Source: Acanthacorydalis orientalis
Taxonomy: Eukaryota; Arthropoda; Insecta; Megaloptera; Corydalidae
DNA length: 64,000 nucleotides
Assembly (NCBI GenBank): GCA_034766995.1
Contig: CM068314.1
Coordinates: 23,148,284 to 23,212,283 of the forward strand
Direction of reading: 5' to 3'
A program made the translations under genes and the position numbers. The notes below the pieces were generated by a model. It was not told the DNA's origin and did no database searches. It saw only the letters and a program-made list of their open reading frames with translations. Positions 61,626 through 64,000 of the stretch are shown one piece after another (position 1 is the first letter of the stretch; every line of letters begins with the position of its first letter).

Positions 61626-63290
61626 AAAAAAAGATAATACATGTCTGTATGTGTTAAAGATGTTAATAAAATAAATGTTGTTCTTGATATTTAGTTTGTC
61701 AATTTATGAATTTAAAATCTAAAAAATAATTATAATTAGAAATATAAATATTGGAACATTTGAAGTTTAAAAAAATAAATTATTAAATATTAGTATATTT
61801 ATTTTATTTTTATTGGAGAATATACATTTTTGATTAATATTTTTGTTTTTTTATGATCTAGCTTTTGCATTTTCATTACGTTAGTGTTTTTGTTCTTCAA
61901 TTTATAACATGGTCAATATTGTTTTAAATCAAATCTTACACATTGAAAATATAATTGTAGAATTGATTCAAGATTTCAGAAAATAGGAAACTTATTTAGT
62001 ATTTCTATTATAATAGAACTTAATCTGAATGCATAGTTTCGAATTGAAACATATAGCCTGGTTTTTGTAACTAAAACTTGTTAAGTCATAAGAAGTAAAC
62101 TTATTCCATTTGTATTTAGTTGGTTTTCAATGATACTAGTAATAATCGCTTCCAATCGCCTTTTCTCCATTATGTTATTCGAAAAAATGTTTTCATGGAA
62201 TTTAAGAAAGCAGAGGCAAGTAAGTAATATTAGAAATCTTATCATATGAAGAACTGATTATTAAATGTGTATAAAATTATGTTACATTATTTAAAAATTT
62301 TATAAAGTTAGATACCAATATTAAAGTAAATAAAGTGAAAAAATTCAATTATTTTCAAATAATAAGTTTTAATTCATCTTGTATGATTTAATTTATAATA
62401 AATACTAAACTGTATTGAAAAAAGCACCATTAAATGTATTTTTTTTCATAATAAATAACTGAACAATATATTGTTTATTGACAATTGTTAATGTAATTAA
62501 TTTAAATCATTAATTTGAATTCCATCAATATTTTACACTGTTAAAGTAAATGTAATATAAATTTAACTAAGCTTTTGAACAATATGGTAACATAGCATTA
62601 AAAATTTAAATATTAAATCAATTTAATATGTAAGAAACAAAATTCTAGACACTATTATTTTTTGGTGTTATAATAGACAAAAAAGAATATTCTTTTATAT
62701 AATGTTACTTTTCGGTAATAAATCAATTATCGTTAGTGTATAGTGATTGATTTTTTTTAGATGTAAATAAAATAACTATTATTTCGTTGTCTTCATGCTT
62801 CTCTTTGAATTCTTGTTTTTTTATAATAGATTTTGACTTTTGTCACCTTCATACAGTTTTAATTCTTCTTAGAACACTGTACATAAAGAAATGACTCTAA
62901 GATATATATGAAATAACCCCAAATGAAAGTTAGCGATTTTTTTTTAATAAATTTTACTTAAATATATAGATTGATGAATTTATTACCAGAAAAATAGAAC
63001 TTTAGCATCATAGAATTTAAATAGAAAATATATTGCAGTGCTTAAATTCAACGATTATATAAATATTTTAGTTGATTTTTTTTAAAAGTGTTTAATAGTG
63101 AAATGATTACAAAATGTACAATTAAACATAATGTACATAAATAAATATTTATTATATTAATAGATATATTTAAAAAAGAACTTTTAAAACTTTGAAAAAT
63201 CTTCTCTTGCTCACTATATACATATAGATATATGAGACTGAACACGAAAAAAAAAACATTTAAATTTAATGCGAGAAAATTATTCATTTC
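61623..63290. other. AT-rich DNA, nothing recognised
   Basis: Stops occur in all frames. No repeat longer than a few tens of bases was seen. Confidence 0.55.
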
Positions 63291-63720
63291 CTTGTAGACA
63301 CGCCACTGTATAGTCGTATAACGTCAAGTATAACGTCAAGCTGACAGACGTTAAAAATGAAACCGTTACGCAAAGCCATAAAATTACATCTTGTTTCCAA
63401 CATAAAAACGGTGACCACGTTAATATTCATTTACCGTGTGCTATATTGTGGAAAATACGATAAAAGTTTCCATTTTTTAAAATTCGTATGCAGTTACCTG
63501 GTACGCCCAATGATAACAGTTAGATTCGTTCCATTTCCGACCGCGAGGCTGATATTTGAGCGCAAAATTTTGTTCTTACTTCCGGTTTGTACTCGTTCTT
63601 CTCGTATTCTAATTGAATTTTAATCTGATATCCGATTCCGGACAGTGAGTTATTACAAATAAAAAAAATGGCTCATATGCGAAAAAATGTGAGGTTTAAT
63701 AACGTTTGGACGGCAGTGTT
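63291..63720. other. Less AT-rich patch with unassigned open frame
   Basis: ATG 63357 opens 88 codons, basic and hydrophobic (MKPLRKAIKLHLVSN...), ending at TAA near 63623. No domain is recognised. Direct copies of TAACGTCAAG occur at 63319 and 63332. At the right, GTTTGGACGGCAGTG reads on the opposite strand as CACTGCCGTCCAAAC, which resembles the ends of some Tc1-type elements, but no matching partner end is found. Confidence 0.3.
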
Positions 63721-64000
63721 GATTTTTATCATTTCGTTCATTATATGGAATAATTAATCACATAAATAGTATTATATATATATATACAAACATTTTTATC
63801 TATCGACACATTGTGCTAACTTGTGTTATATCTCTGCTTACTTTAATTGGGATTACATTTTTTCTACAATAAAACGTTCATTTTTATTTGAGTTCTTATA
63901 AAGGAATAGGTTATAAGAAAATTATATATAAATATATGTTGAATTCTTCGCAAGAATGTTTTCATTTATTTTATGTCAGGAAATTCTATTTGTTTCTGTA
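63721..64000. other. AT-rich window end
   Basis: Nothing recognised apart from a short AT run at 63773-63786. Confidence 0.5.

Noticed and set aside
63357..63623. 88-codon open frame near the right edge
   Set aside because: No recognised domain and no splice or promoter evidence. It is kept only as a described patch.

Overview
This window looks like nuclear DNA of an insect, most likely a hymenopteran such as an ant or bee (inference). The base composition is strongly AT-rich. About fifty (TA)n microsatellites are scattered through it, and the mobile DNA is a mix of degraded mariner copies from several lineages with small piggyBac-type and hAT-type elements. There are no operons, ribosome binding sites, tRNAs, rRNAs or CRISPR arrays, and no long open reading frame survives. 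The longest apparent ORFs are fragments of transposase, translations of (TA)n as (YI)n, or chance ORFs in GC-richer islets. The window is best read as intergenic and/or intronic sequence.

Layout. 1-331: a small inverted-repeat element inside (TA)n. 332-7000: plain AT-rich DNA. 7081-7942: a decayed mariner transposase. 8030-15119: AT-rich DNA with seven microsatellites and one copy of a dispersed repeat (8732-8805). 15120-15515: 5' end of a mariner (family 2). 21919-22635: mariner family 3, copy A. 22640-26372: microsatellites and two GC-rich repeat-like blocks. 26373-26926: internally deleted mariner of family 2 with TA duplications. 29380-30070: the best gene-like spot, a CpG-containing stretch followed by a candidate first coding exon (29858-29927, +). 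30438-31090: mariner family 4. 31944-32270: piggyBac-type MITE with TTAA duplications. 33696-33945: a third family 2 fragment. 35625-36450: family 3, copy B. 41059-41539: long imperfect inverted repeat. 43564-44796: near full-length but dead mariner (family 5). 47132-48194: family 3, copy C. 48620-49500: GC-richer block with a TATA-like box. 53615-53689: second copy of the dispersed repeat. 56449-57475: mariner family 6. 59444-59828: hAT-type MITE with an 8-bp duplication. The rest is AT-rich DNA and microsatellites.

How the parts relate. At least six mariner lineages can be told apart by their terminal repeats and protein motifs, and none can encode an active transposase here. Two family 3 copies share the same two internal deletions relative to the third, which suggests they spread as an already shortened, non-autonomous element. 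Several elements sit directly against (TA)n tracts, as expected for transposons that insert at TA. I found no convincing new system. The best leads are the shared-deletion mariner pair, the HTH-only mariner derivative, the piggyBac MITE with subterminal repeats, the 41-kb inverted repeat, the dispersed 75-bp repeat and the candidate exon at 29.86 kb.
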